Assembly (NCBI RefSeq): GCF_005116715.1
Contig: NZ_SWCI01000006.1
Location: 171,258-235,257 of the forward strand
DNA from: Ferrimonas sediminicola
GTDB taxonomy: Bacteria > Pseudomonadota > Gammaproteobacteria > Enterobacterales > Shewanellaceae
Direction: 5' to 3'
Length of the DNA: 64,000 nucleotides
Positions 55,895 to 64,000 of the stretch are shown piece by piece (positions within the stretch are counted from its first letter, which is position 1; each line of letters starts with the position of its first letter). Under the pieces are notes generated by a model. The model ran no database searches. It was not told the origin of the DNA and was given only the letters and a program-made list of their open reading frames with translations. Made by a program: the position numbers and the translations under genes.

Positions 55895-56160
55895 AGCTGC
55901 TGTGGATGATCCTTCCCCTGGTGGTGACTCAGCCGGTGAGAACGGAGTACAAATGCTGGATTGAGGACAGCGCCGCGCAGCAGCGAATTCTGTTCTACCT
56001 CTGGCAACCGCAACGTGCCCTGACCGAGCAGGCCAGGTTGCCGGGGCGGCCTTTGGTGGGCGAGCAGCTTCGAGTATCCCGGGTGATGGAGTGCCAGCCC
56101 AGCCGCTCCGACTTTCACTCTCCCAAAGCCAGGGCGCTGGAGCGGTTAACCCCGAGATGA
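55891..56160 (+). CDS. Small secreted protein of the pilus cluster, possibly TapY2-like
   Basis: An 89-residue protein with a signal peptide, then TEYKCWIEDSAAQQRILFY and a second cysteine (RVMECQ). The two cysteines could pair. The size, location at the end of a minor pilin operon and the YKCW start resemble TapY2-type proteins of Aeromonas and Shewanella, or the role of PilY2, but the match is weak. The ATG overlaps the pilE stop, so it is part of the operon. fimT ends next to it on the other strand. Confidence 0.6.
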   Translation: MKLLWMILPLVVTQPVRTEYKCWIEDSAAQQRILFYLWQPQRALTEQARLPGRPLVGEQLRVSRVMECQPSRSDFHSPKARALERLTPR

Positions 56161-56688
56161 CTACTGACAGCCGGTGGAGCCCTCATGGGGTTCCATCTTG
56201 GCCCGACCGGTGCGGCTGATGACGACCTTCAACGGATAGCTGCTCTGGTCCTGATCGCTGCAATAGTAGAAGCTGCCATTTTGACCGGTAAACCCATCGG
56301 GGGCGAATCGGATGGCGTTGACCCTGGCGCTGTATTTGAGGTAGTCCCCTGAGCTGATGGCGTCACCGCGGAACATGGCCAGGTCCCCACCGCCGAGGCT
56401 TTGCAGCGGCTCATCGTCCACAAACACCACGTAACCCTGGTGCCACTGACCATCGCACTGGTTGGACGTGGACAAAGGACACAGGGTCACCGTGGCCTGA
56501 TAGCTGAGGGCCAGGTATCGCGCCTGGACGAGGTCATGGTACAGGGAGTGAATTTTTGCCTCGGCCCGGGCGTCGGCGAACAGGGCTCGCATCGAGGGTG
56601 CCCCCCAGAGCAGGAGAATGGCGGCAATGGCCAGGGTGATCATCATCTCTACCAGGGTCAGGCCCGGGCGCAGGCGTCCATGCATCAT
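56161..56688 (-). CDS. fimT: FimT/GspH-type minor pilin
   Basis: A 175-residue prepilin-like protein with MHGRLRPGLTLVEMMITLAIAAILLL holding the processing site and Glu at +5, then a GspH/FimT domain (ARAEAKIHSLYHDLVQARYLALSYQ, CPLSTSNQCDGQW). Four cysteines occur. It is on the opposite strand from pilV-pilE, although FimT is a partner in the same pilus-priming complex. The ATG at 56688 follows GGGAAG; an ATG at 56718 lacks a ribosome-binding site. Confidence 0.85.
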   Translation of the reverse strand: MMHGRLRPGLTLVEMMITLAIAAILLLWGAPSMRALFADARAEAKIHSLYHDLVQARYLALSYQATVTLCPLSTSNQCDGQWHQGYVVFVDDEPLQSLGGGDLAMFRGDAISSGDYLKYSARVNAIRFAPDGFTGQNGSFYYCSDQDQSSYPLKVVISRTGRAKMEPHEGSTGCQ

Positions 56689-56739
56689 TTCAGGCTTCCC
56701 TATCCCGATTTGAATCATTTACACTCATACACAGTTTAG

Positions 56740-57135
<396 letters not shown>

Positions 57136-57157
57136 GCCCTCGGGGCTTGAGAGACAG

Positions 57158-57181
57158 AAAAGGCGCCCCTGGGCGCCTTTT
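57158..57181. terminator. Bidirectional terminator between glnB and bamD
   Basis: AAAAGGCGCCC pairs with GGGCGCCTTTT around two bases, giving T-runs on both strands between convergent genes. Confidence 0.92.
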
Positions 57182-57198
57182 GCAATTGTCGACGGCGG

Positions 57199-57966
57199 CT
57201 ACCGCGCCAGATCGTTGTTGGGGTAGGTGGCTTTGAGTACCGTCAGGGCGTTCTGCTTCAGTGTCTCCTGGCCCAGCTCCTCGTAGCTTCTGACCATGAT
57301 CTCCAGGGCGCCTTCCACCGCCGGGGTGCCGGCATAGGTTTCCAGGATCTGCTGTGAGCGGTTGGCCGCGGCGATCCAGGCCTCGATCTTGACATAGTAT
57401 TCCGCGACCCCCAGGGAGTACTCTGCCAGCCGGTTCTTGATGGCGATCATCCGCTGGCGGCCATCGGCGGCATAGCGGCTGTCGGGGAAGGTTTTCACCA
57501 ACTTCTCGAAATCATTGAACGCCTCCCTGGCGTTTTCGGGATCGCGATCGGTGCGGTCCATATCCAGCAGCTCGTGGAACAGATAGCTGTCTGCCTGCAT
57601 GTTCACCAGGCCACGCATGTAATAGACGTAATCGATGTCTTTGTGGGTGGGGTTCAGGCGGATAAAGCGATCAATATTGGCCAGGGCGCTGGGGGTATCG
57701 GCTAGCTTGTAGTAAGCGTAGATCAGGTCCAACTGCACCTGGGTTTTGTAGGCGCCGAAGGGGTATCGGGAATCCAGGGCTTCAAGAACCTTGGTGGCCT
57801 TGGTAAAGTTGCCGGCCTCCATCGCCTGGCGCGCATCGCCATACAGAGCTTCCGGGGAGCGGTCTTCGACGACGTAGGCATCAGGGCCCTCTTTAGTTGA
57901 GGAGCAACCGGCCATCATCAGGGTGCCGGCCAGGGCGAGAAGCAAAGGGCCTGCTAATTTACGCAT
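57199..57966 (-). CDS. bamD: Outer membrane assembly lipoprotein BamD
   Basis: A lipoprotein of 255 residues with a lipobox (MMAGCSS, lipid Cys about 21) and TPR repeats, including YGDARQAMEAGNFTKATKVLE and the RYPFGAY motif. BamD is an essential part of the BAM complex that inserts beta-barrels. The start is ATG 57966; a TTG four codons upstream has AAGGA close by. It is divergent from rluD, as in E. coli. Confidence 0.95.
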   Translation of the reverse strand: MRKLAGPLLLALAGTLMMAGCSSTKEGPDAYVVEDRSPEALYGDARQAMEAGNFTKATKVLEALDSRYPFGAYKTQVQLDLIYAYYKLADTPSALANIDRFIRLNPTHKDIDYVYYMRGLVNMQADSYLFHELLDMDRTDRDPENAREAFNDFEKLVKTFPDSRYAADGRQRMIAIKNRLAEYSLGVAEYYVKIEAWIAAANRSQQILETYAGTPAVEGALEIMVRSYEELGQETLKQNALTVLKATYPNNDLAR

Positions 57967-58089
57967 GGTTTGAACCAATTCCTTATCATTATCGTGAAGT
58001 TCTGCTGCAAAAAGAGATAAAATTGCGGCTGGAGCGATTCTATCAGAACTGTGAGTGATTTCGAGCTTTTACAGCCGCATCGAGAGTAT

Positions 58090-59061
58090 ATGACCCAACA
58101 CGTTGAATTAAATGGCGTAATTGATACTACGCACCTAGGTATGCGATTAGACCAGGCCCTGGCCGATCTGTTCCCGGACTATTCGCGCAGCCGAATCAAG
58201 GAGTGGATCCTGGCGGGGAAGGTCACTCTGGATGGGGAAACCGTCACCAAGCCCAGGGAGAAGGTGCTGGTGCATCAGCAGGTGGCGATTCAGGCAACCC
58301 TGGAGGAGGAGGTCAGCTCCAGGCCCCAGGAGATTGACCTGGATATCGTCTATGAAGATGAGCACATCCTGGTGATCAACAAGCCCGCGGACCTGGTGGT
58401 GCATCCGGGCGCCGGCAATGCCGATGGCACCATCCTCAATGCGTTACTGTTTCACTGCCCGGAGATCGCCAATGTGCCCAGGGCCGGCATTGTCCACCGC
58501 CTGGATAAGGACACCACGGGTCTGATGGTGGTCGCCAAGACGGTGCCTGCCCAGACCCACCTGGTGGCTCAGTTACAGGCACGGGAGATCACCCGTGAGT
58601 ACGAGGCGATTGCCCATGGCACCCTGACCGCCGGTGGCACCGTTGATGCCAACATTGGTCGTCACCCACAGAAGCGGACTCATATGGCGGTCACCGAGAT
58701 CGGTAAGCCGGCGGTGACCCACTACCGCATCGCCGAAAAGTTCCGGGCCCACACTCGCCTGAGATTGCGGCTGGAGACCGGACGTACCCACCAGATCCGG
58801 GTGCATATGGCCCACATCAAGCATCCGCTGGTGGGCGATCCCCTTTATCAAGGACGGCCACGGCCCACCAAGGGGGCGTCTGAGGAGCTGCAGCAGGTGC
58901 TGAAGGGGTTCCGGCGTCAGGCTCTGCATGCGGTCAAGCTGGAGCTGGCCCACCCGGTCACCAGCGAGTGGATGCAGTGGCATGCGCCAGTGCCCCAAGA
59001 TATGGTCAAGCTGACCGAGGCCCTGCGCCGAGATACCGCCGAGCGCGGCATGGATTACTGA
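58090..59061 (+). CDS. rluD: 23S rRNA pseudouridine synthase RluD
   Basis: A synthase of 323 residues for positions 1911, 1915 and 1917 of 23S rRNA. An N-terminal S4 domain (MRLDQALADLFPDYSRSRIKEW) precedes the catalytic domain with HRLDKDTTGLMVVAKT, whose Asp is catalytic. GRTHQIRVHM follows. The ATG at 58090 aligns with E. coli; an in-frame GTG at 58051 would add 13 residues. Confidence 0.96.
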   Translation: MTQHVELNGVIDTTHLGMRLDQALADLFPDYSRSRIKEWILAGKVTLDGETVTKPREKVLVHQQVAIQATLEEEVSSRPQEIDLDIVYEDEHILVINKPADLVVHPGAGNADGTILNALLFHCPEIANVPRAGIVHRLDKDTTGLMVVAKTVPAQTHLVAQLQAREITREYEAIAHGTLTAGGTVDANIGRHPQKRTHMAVTEIGKPAVTHYRIAEKFRAHTRLRLRLETGRTHQIRVHMAHIKHPLVGDPLYQGRPRPTKGASEELQQVLKGFRRQALHAVKLELAHPVTSEWMQWHAPVPQDMVKLTEALRRDTAERGMDY

Positions 59062-59783
59062 TGTGGTTTAGCCCGGATTGGTCCCTGCCTGACGGGGTGG
59101 TTGCGGCCTCCACCGATCGGCTCGGTGGGAGCTCCCTCTCGCCCTATGACGGGTTCAACCTGGGTTCCCATGTGGGGGATGCCCCGGAGGCGGTCGCTCT
59201 CAACCGGCAGCGCTTGCGCCAGGGGCTGGGTCTGCCCAATGAGCCCGCCTGGCTGGAGCAGGTTCATGGGACCCGGGTGGTCACTCTGCCCTGTAGCGAG
59301 TCACTCCCCCAGGCCGATGCCACCTACACCCGAGAGCCGGATCAGGTGTGTGTCGTGATGACCGCAGACTGCCTGCCGGTGCTGTTGTGTCACCGCGACG
59401 GCACCCAGGTGGCGGCGGCCCATGCTGGATGGCGGGGCCTGTGCGATGGGGTGCTGGAGCAGGCGGTGTCGCGCTTTGGCGGCGAACCGGGTGAACTGCT
59501 GGCCTGGATTGGGCCGGCAATCTCTGCCGAGGCGTTCGAGGTCGGACCCGAGGTCCGAGCACAGTTTCTTGCCCGGGCCCCTGGCTCTGATGCCGCCTTC
59601 ACCGCTCGGGGAGACAAGTTCCTGGCGGATCTGCCGCAACTGGCTTGCCGGCGTCTTCAGGCCCTGGGGCTGACCCACATCACCCTGAGCCATCTCTGCA
59701 CCTTTGCCGACCGGCAACGCTTCTTTTCCTATCGCCGAGATGGCCGCTGTGGCCGCATGGCCTCTCTTATCTGGATCCGTTAA
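59061..59783 (+). CDS. pgeF: PgeF/YfiH purine nucleoside or peptidoglycan editing factor
   Basis: A protein of 240 residues of the multicopper-oxidase-like DUF152 family. VVMTADCLPVLL, AAAHAGWRGLCDGV, and the C-terminal CTFADRQRFFSYRRDGRCGRM carry the metal-binding Cys and His residues. E. coli YfiH removes wrong L-Ser from UDP-MurNAc precursors. The start overlaps the rluD stop (TGATG), and clpB follows. Confidence 0.93.
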   Translation: MWFSPDWSLPDGVVAASTDRLGGSSLSPYDGFNLGSHVGDAPEAVALNRQRLRQGLGLPNEPAWLEQVHGTRVVTLPCSESLPQADATYTREPDQVCVVMTADCLPVLLCHRDGTQVAAAHAGWRGLCDGVLEQAVSRFGGEPGELLAWIGPAISAEAFEVGPEVRAQFLARAPGSDAAFTARGDKFLADLPQLACRRLQALGLTHITLSHLCTFADRQRFFSYRRDGRCGRMASLIWIR

Positions 59784-59788
59784 CCGGA

Positions 59789-59818
59789 CTTGAAATCCCT
59801 GTTAAGCATACCCATCTA
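59789..59818 (+). promoter_or_regulatory. Sigma-32 heat-shock promoter of clpB
   Basis: CTTGAA at 59789-59794 and CCCATCTA at 59811-59818 match the sigma-32 -35 and -10 elements with a 16-base spacer. The -10 lies about 35 bases before the clpB start, so the leader is short. It is a textbook match. Confidence 0.85.
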
Positions 59819-59852
59819 TTGTCTGTGTTAGATGACTTTTGGAGATTTGGGT

Positions 59853-62423
59853 ATGCGACTCGACCGACTGACCAATAAATTCCAGCTGGCTATCTCCGAT
59901 GCGCAGTCCCTGGCGTTGGGGCGGGATCACCAGTACATAGAGCCTGAGCACCTTATGTTGGCCCTCCTCAACCAGGACGGAGGGACGGTGCGTCCCGTGT
60001 TGGCGGGGTCGGGAATCGACGTCAATGCCCTGAGATCCAAGCTGACTGAAGCGCTGGACAAGTTTCCCAAGGTATCCGGTACCGGCGGCGAGGTGCAGCT
60101 GTCCCGACAACTGGGGGCGGTACTGAACCTGTGCGACAAGCTGGCTCAGAAGCGCAAGGACCAGTTCATCTCCAGCGAGCTGTTCTTGCTGGCGGTGCTT
60201 GAGCGCGGCGATGCCCTGGGGGAAACTCTCAAGCAGATGGGGGCGGACAAGTCGCGCCTGGAAGCCAGCATCGAAAAGCTTCGGGCTGGCCAGGCGGTGG
60301 AGGATCAGAACGCCGAGGATCAGCGCCAGGCCCTGGCCAAATACACCATCGATCTGACCGAGCGTGCCGAAGCAGGCAAGCTGGATCCGGTGATCGGACG
60401 CGATGATGAGATCCGCCGCACCATCCAGGTGCTGCAGCGCCGTACCAAGAACAACCCGGTGCTCATCGGAGAGCCCGGTGTGGGTAAGACCGCCATCGTC
60501 GAGGGGCTGGCCCAGCGGATCATCAACGGTGAGGTGCCGGAGGGTCTGAAGGGCAAGAGGGTACTCTCCCTGGACATGGGCGCCCTGCTGGCCGGTGCCA
60601 AGTATCGCGGCGAGTTCGAGGAGCGCCTGAAGGCGGTCCTCAACGAACTGTCCCAGTTGGAGGGACAGATCATCCTGTTTATCGATGAGTTACATACCAT
60701 GGTCGGTGCTGGCAAGGCCGACGGTGCCATGGACGCGGGCAACATGCTGAAGCCCGCCCTGGCCAGGGGAGAGCTGCACTGTGTCGGTGCGACCACACTG
60801 GATGAATATCGCCAGTACATTGAGAAGGATGCGGCCCTGGAGCGCCGCTTCCAGAAGGTGCTGATCGAGGAGCCCAGTGTGGAGGACACCATCGCCATCC
60901 TGCGAGGCCTCAAGGAGCGTTACGAGCTGCACCACAGTGTGGAGATCACCGACCCGGCCATCGTGGCAGCGGCGACCCTCTCTCATCGATATGTGTCAGA
61001 TCGGCAGCTGCCCGACAAGGCCATCGACCTGATCGATGAGGCGGCCTCCTCCATCCGTCTGCAGATCGACTCCAAGCCCGAGCCCCTGGATCGCCTCGAG
61101 CGGAAGATCATCCAACTGAAGCTGGAGGAGCAGGCGTTGAACAAGGAGGAGGATGAGGCCAGCCGAAAACGGCTGCAGATCCTCACCGATCAGCTGCGTG
61201 AGCTCGAGCGGGAGTACACTGAACTGGAGGAGGTGTGGAAGACCGAAAAGGCGGCCCTGGCCGGTACCCAGCACATCAAGTCGGCGCTGGAGCAGGCCCG
61301 CCAGGACCTGGAGGTGGCCAAGCGGGCCAGCGACCTGAGCCGGATGTCTGAGCTTCAGTATGGTCGCATCCCTGAACTGGAGAAGCAGCTGGACCTGGCC
61401 TCTCAGGCGGAGATGCAGGACATGAACCTGCTGCGCAACAAGGTGACCGACAACGAGATCGCCGATGTACTCTCCCGGGCCACCGGCATCCCCGTGGCCA
61501 AGATGCTGGAGGGGGAGCGGGAGAAGCTGCTGCGCATGGAGTCGATGCTGCATAAGCGGGTCATTGGTCAGGAGGAGGCGGTGCTGGCGGTGTCCAACGC
61601 CATCCGCCGCAGCCGCGCCGGACTGGGGGATCCCAAGCGCCCCATCGGTTCCTTCCTGTTCCTGGGGCCGACCGGGGTCGGTAAGACGGAGCTGTGCAAG
61701 TCTCTGGCGCAGTTCATGTTCGATACCGATGAGGCGATGGTCCGCATCGATATGTCCGAGTTCATGGAGAAGCACTCCGTGGCCCGGCTGGTGGGGGCGC
61801 CTCCCGGCTACGTGGGCTACGAAGAGGGCGGCTACCTGACCGAAGCGGTCCGCCGTAAGCCCTACTCGGTGATCCTTCTGGACGAGGTGGAGAAGGCACA
61901 TCCCGACGTGTTCAATATCCTGCTTCAGGTACTGGATGACGGCCGCCTGACCGATGGTCAGGGGCGGACGGTGGATTTTCGCAATACGGTGGTGATCATG
62001 ACCTCCAACCTGGGTTCGGACCTCATCCAGCAGCAGGCTGGGGAGAGTTACGAGCAGATGAAGTCTGCGGTGATGGGCGTGCTGAGTCAGGCGTTCCGGC
62101 CCGAGTTCCTCAACCGTATCGATGAAACCGTGGTATTCCATCCCCTGGCCCAAGAGCACATCAAGGCCATTGCCCGTATCCAGCTGAGCCTGCTCGAGGC
62201 CAGGTTGGCGGAGCGGGATTATCAGATGGAGGTCAGCGAGGAAGCCCTGTCGCTGATCGCCGAGGCCGGATTTGACCCGGTGTTTGGTGCCCGACCCCTT
62301 AAGCGTGCCATCCAGAATCGGCTCGAGAACCCGCTGGCCCAGGAGATCCTCAGTGGACGCCTGCTTCCCGGTAAACGCATCGCAATCAAGTGCGATGATC
62401 AGGGGTTTAGCTTCGCCCAGTAA
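59853..62423 (+). CDS. clpB: ATP-dependent protein disaggregase ClpB
   Basis: The protein has 856 residues, one less than E. coli ClpB. It begins [21 protein letters not shown]1 has Walker [11 protein letters not shown] and the middle domain is a coiled coil (about 405-525). NBD2 has Walker [11 protein letters not shown] and pore loop GYVGYEEGG. It works with DnaK to rescue aggregated proteins. The ATG at 59853 has GGAG eight bases upstream. Confidence 0.98.
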   Translation: MRLDRLTNKFQLAISDAQSLALGRDHQYIEPEHLMLALLNQDGGTVRPVLAGSGIDVNALRSKLTEALDKFPKVSGTGGEVQLSRQLGAVLNLCDKLAQKRKDQFISSELFLLAVLERGDALGETLKQMGADKSRLEASIEKLRAGQAVEDQNAEDQRQALAKYTIDLTERAEAGKLDPVIGRDDEIRRTIQVLQRRTKNNPVLIGEPGVGKTAIVEGLAQRIINGEVPEGLKGKRVLSLDMGALLAGAKYRGEFEERLKAVLNELSQLEGQIILFIDELHTMVGAGKADGAMDAGNMLKPALARGELHCVGATTLDEYRQYIEKDAALERRFQKVLIEEPSVEDTIAILRGLKERYELHHSVEITDPAIVAAATLSHRYVSDRQLPDKAIDLIDEAASSIRLQIDSKPEPLDRLERKIIQLKLEEQALNKEEDEASRKRLQILTDQLRELEREYTELEEVWKTEKAALAGTQHIKSALEQARQDLEVAKRASDLSRMSELQYGRIPELEKQLDLASQAEMQDMNLLRNKVTDNEIADVLSRATGIPVAKMLEGEREKLLRMESMLHKRVIGQEEAVLAVSNAIRRSRAGLGDPKRPIGSFLFLGPTGVGKTELCKSLAQFMFDTDEAMVRIDMSEFMEKHSVARLVGAPPGYVGYEEGGYLTEAVRRKPYSVILLDEVEKAHPDVFNILLQVLDDGRLTDGQGRTVDFRNTVVIMTSNLGSDLIQQQAGESYEQMKSAVMGVLSQAFRPEFLNRIDETVVFHPLAQEHIKAIARIQLSLLEARLAERDYQMEVSEEALSLIAEAGFDPVFGARPLKRAIQNRLENPLAQEILSGRLLPGKRIAIKCDDQGFSFAQ

Positions 62424-62463
62424 CTGAGGATGGCCCCTGGCTTATTCTGCCGTCGCATAGCCT

Positions 62464-62498
62464 GGGGGAGAAATGATCTAAAAGATCCTTCCTCCCCC
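62464..62498 (+). other. Long imperfect hairpin after clpB
   Basis: GGGGGAG pairs with CTCCCCC around an inner GATC/GATC stem, a 35-base near-palindrome. No T-run follows, so it may be a 3' stabilising hairpin or a Rho-assisted end rather than a classical terminator. Confidence 0.5.
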
Positions 62499-62540
62499 TG
62501 CTATCTAGTTAGATAAGCCCGTTAAGACTTAGGGGGTCTT

Positions 62541-62867
62541 ATGAAAAAGCTGATGATCCTGATGGTGGCTTCGGTTCTGGGCGCTCCGGCAGCCGCCAAT
62601 CATTATGGAGTCAGGCTATCTGAGCTGGCTCAGGCACCAAAGACAGAAGTGAAGGTGGTCGCTCAGGCGGACAGTCGCGAAGCACTGATGCAACAGCTGG
62701 CTGTACAGTGGGGTGACGCCCCAGATATCAACCGGCTGTTGGCCGAACAGCCCACAGCAGCAGGTGCCGAGAGTAAGATCCGTACCAAGCGGGTGGTGGA
62801 CAAGTGCTACCACAGTGTTCAGGCCGTGGCTTGCACCACCAAGGTGGTGTACCAGTTGATTGAGTGA
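62541..62867 (+). CDS. Small secreted protein of unknown function
   Basis: A 108-residue protein with a signal peptide (about 1-19, PAAAN). The mature part is mostly helical and ends with two cysteines (KCYHSV and VACTTK) nine residues apart that may form a disulfide. I do not recognise its family. It has its own terminator and sits between clpB and the rRNA operon, a place where E. coli has no gene. A good start with a ribosome-binding region (GGGGG) precedes it. Confidence 0.65.
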   Translation: MKKLMILMVASVLGAPAAANHYGVRLSELAQAPKTEVKVVAQADSREALMQQLAVQWGDAPDINRLLAEQPTAAGAESKIRTKRVVDKCYHSVQAVACTTKVVYQLIE

Positions 62868-62870
62868 TTG

Positions 62871-62893
62871 GGGCGGCGGGAGCCGCCCTCTTT
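62871..62893 (+). terminator. Terminator after the small secreted protein gene
   Basis: A 7-bp perfect stem GGGCGGC/GCCGCCC with a GGGA loop, followed by TCTTT. The T-run is weak. Confidence 0.65.
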
Positions 62894-63095
62894 CCTATGC
62901 AAGAGAACTTTTAGAACCAAGAGTTATAGCTGCTCCGACTACCGGTCAGAATCTTTGGTCTACACTTAGTATCCTGCAGCAAGATCTCCTAGGCCTCGCC
63001 GTCTGCGGGAACGCTCCTAACGACGATAGTCACGCGAGGCACCGCGTTGAACAAGCTCCGGCATGCCAATCTTATTGGATAATGGCATTGAATGC
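62894..63095. other. Upstream region of the rRNA operon
   Basis: No gene is seen. The region lies directly before two rRNA promoters and probably holds Fis and UP-type elements, though none can be assigned with certainty. Confidence 0.4.
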
Positions 63096-63123
63096 TTGAC
63101 TGCTCAGCGGTTTGCAGTATGAT
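63096..63123 (+). promoter_or_regulatory. rRNA operon promoter P1
   Basis: TTGACT at 63096-63101 and TATGAT at 63118-63123 are separated by 16 bases, as is usual in rRNA promoters. Confidence 0.8.
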
Positions 63124-63207
63124 GATCGTCCGCTTTCGACAGGGACCCGTGAAAACTCCACCGGAGTGGCCATGGAGGAACTTTTTCTCTCTACAGAGAA
63201 AAAACAC

Positions 63208-63235
63208 TTGACGAAGCCTGAGAGTCGCGTAGAAT
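63208..63235 (+). promoter_or_regulatory. rRNA operon promoter P2
   Basis: TTGACG at 63208-63213 and TAGAAT at 63230-63235 with a 16-base spacer and a GCGCC discriminator, 112 bases after P1. The tandem arrangement copies that of E. coli rrn operons. Confidence 0.8.
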
Positions 63236-63243
63236 GCGCCTCC

Positions 63244-63273
63244 TGTCTCGATGAGAGACACGCTCTTTAACAA
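63244..63273 (+). promoter_or_regulatory. rrn antitermination signals boxB and boxA
   Basis: TGTCTC pairs with GAGACA (63244-63260) as a boxB-like hairpin and is followed at once by CGCTCTTTAACAA, a close match to boxA. These recruit NusB-S10 and related factors for rRNA antitermination. Confidence 0.85.
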
Positions 63274-63403
63274 TTAGTCAGACAATCTGTGTGGGCACTC
63301 GCGCAGGATTGATATCTCATATATCAATGTTGCACTGAGTGACTATAACAAGTTAATTCAGTAATTCATTGAGTCGGAATTTTCGGATTCCAAAAAACTT
63401 TTT

Positions 63404-64000
<597 letters not shown>

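Noticed and set aside
60996..62159. Minus-strand open frame opposite clpB
   Set aside because: It is antisense to a complete ClpB; no motif or ribosome-binding site supports it.

Overview
This window is bacterial chromosome from a marine-type gammaproteobacterium of the Alteromonadales, closest in content to Shewanella and especially Ferrimonas. The assignment rests on the high GC content, an octahaem SirA-type sulfite reductase cluster of the kind described in Shewanella, the partial 16S rRNA gene at the right edge, and a gene order shared with Shewanella, Pseudomonas and Escherichia. The genus is an inference. Almost all of the window is conserved core genome. The accessory part is the first 12.8 kb.

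Left region, 1-12,850: a dissimilatory sulfite reduction island. On the minus strand a dedicated cytochrome c maturation set (sirE CcmF/NrfE-like, sirF CcmH/NrfF-like, sirG TlpA-like thioredoxin) diverges from a plus-strand run that begins with sirA. SirA has seven CXXCH haem sites and one CX15CH site. It is followed by a periplasmic rhodanese, an FKBP-type prolyl isomerase with a Met-rich tail, a TPR/CcmI-like protein, sirC (4Fe-4S ferredoxin) and sirD (NrfD-like quinol dehydrogenase). The run ends with nosL, nosD, nosF and nosY, but there is no nosZ. The reading offered here is that electrons go from quinol through SirD and SirC to SirA, that SirEFG installs the unusual haem, and that NosLDFY supplies copper to SirA.

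Region 12,850-26,500: conserved housekeeping blocks. These are mutY-yggX, trmB-yggL-glsA-DUF2884, a LysR regulator, a 566-base gene-free stretch with a good small-RNA candidate, hemW-rdgB-DUF4426-yggU-yggT-proC-yggS, and divergent pilT-pilU (pilus retraction) with a TetR regulator.

Region 26,500-41,900: an EAL-domain c-di-GMP phosphodiesterase, ndh, yciA, ltaE, nfo, ung, a hemerythrin-like protein, DUF3545, tal-pgi, an AGCS sodium:alanine symporter behind a CRP-like site and a leader with a terminator, yaaA, and a secreted M28 peptidase.

Region 41,900-56,800: rpsT, murJ-ribF-ileS-lspA-fkpB-ispH, then the type IV minor pilin cluster pilV-pilW-pilX-pilY1-pilE plus a small secreted protein, with fimT reversed at its end. 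The ispH/minor-pilin linkage is also seen in Pseudomonas.

Region 56,800-64,000: glnB, bamD, rluD-pgeF-clpB with a clear sigma-32 promoter before clpB, a small secreted unknown, and the start of an rRNA operon (two promoters, boxB/boxA, the first ~597 bases of 16S). The order bamD-rluD-pgeF-clpB-rrs matches the E. coli rrnG locus.

No tRNA gene, insertion sequence, integrase, phage gene or CRISPR array was seen.
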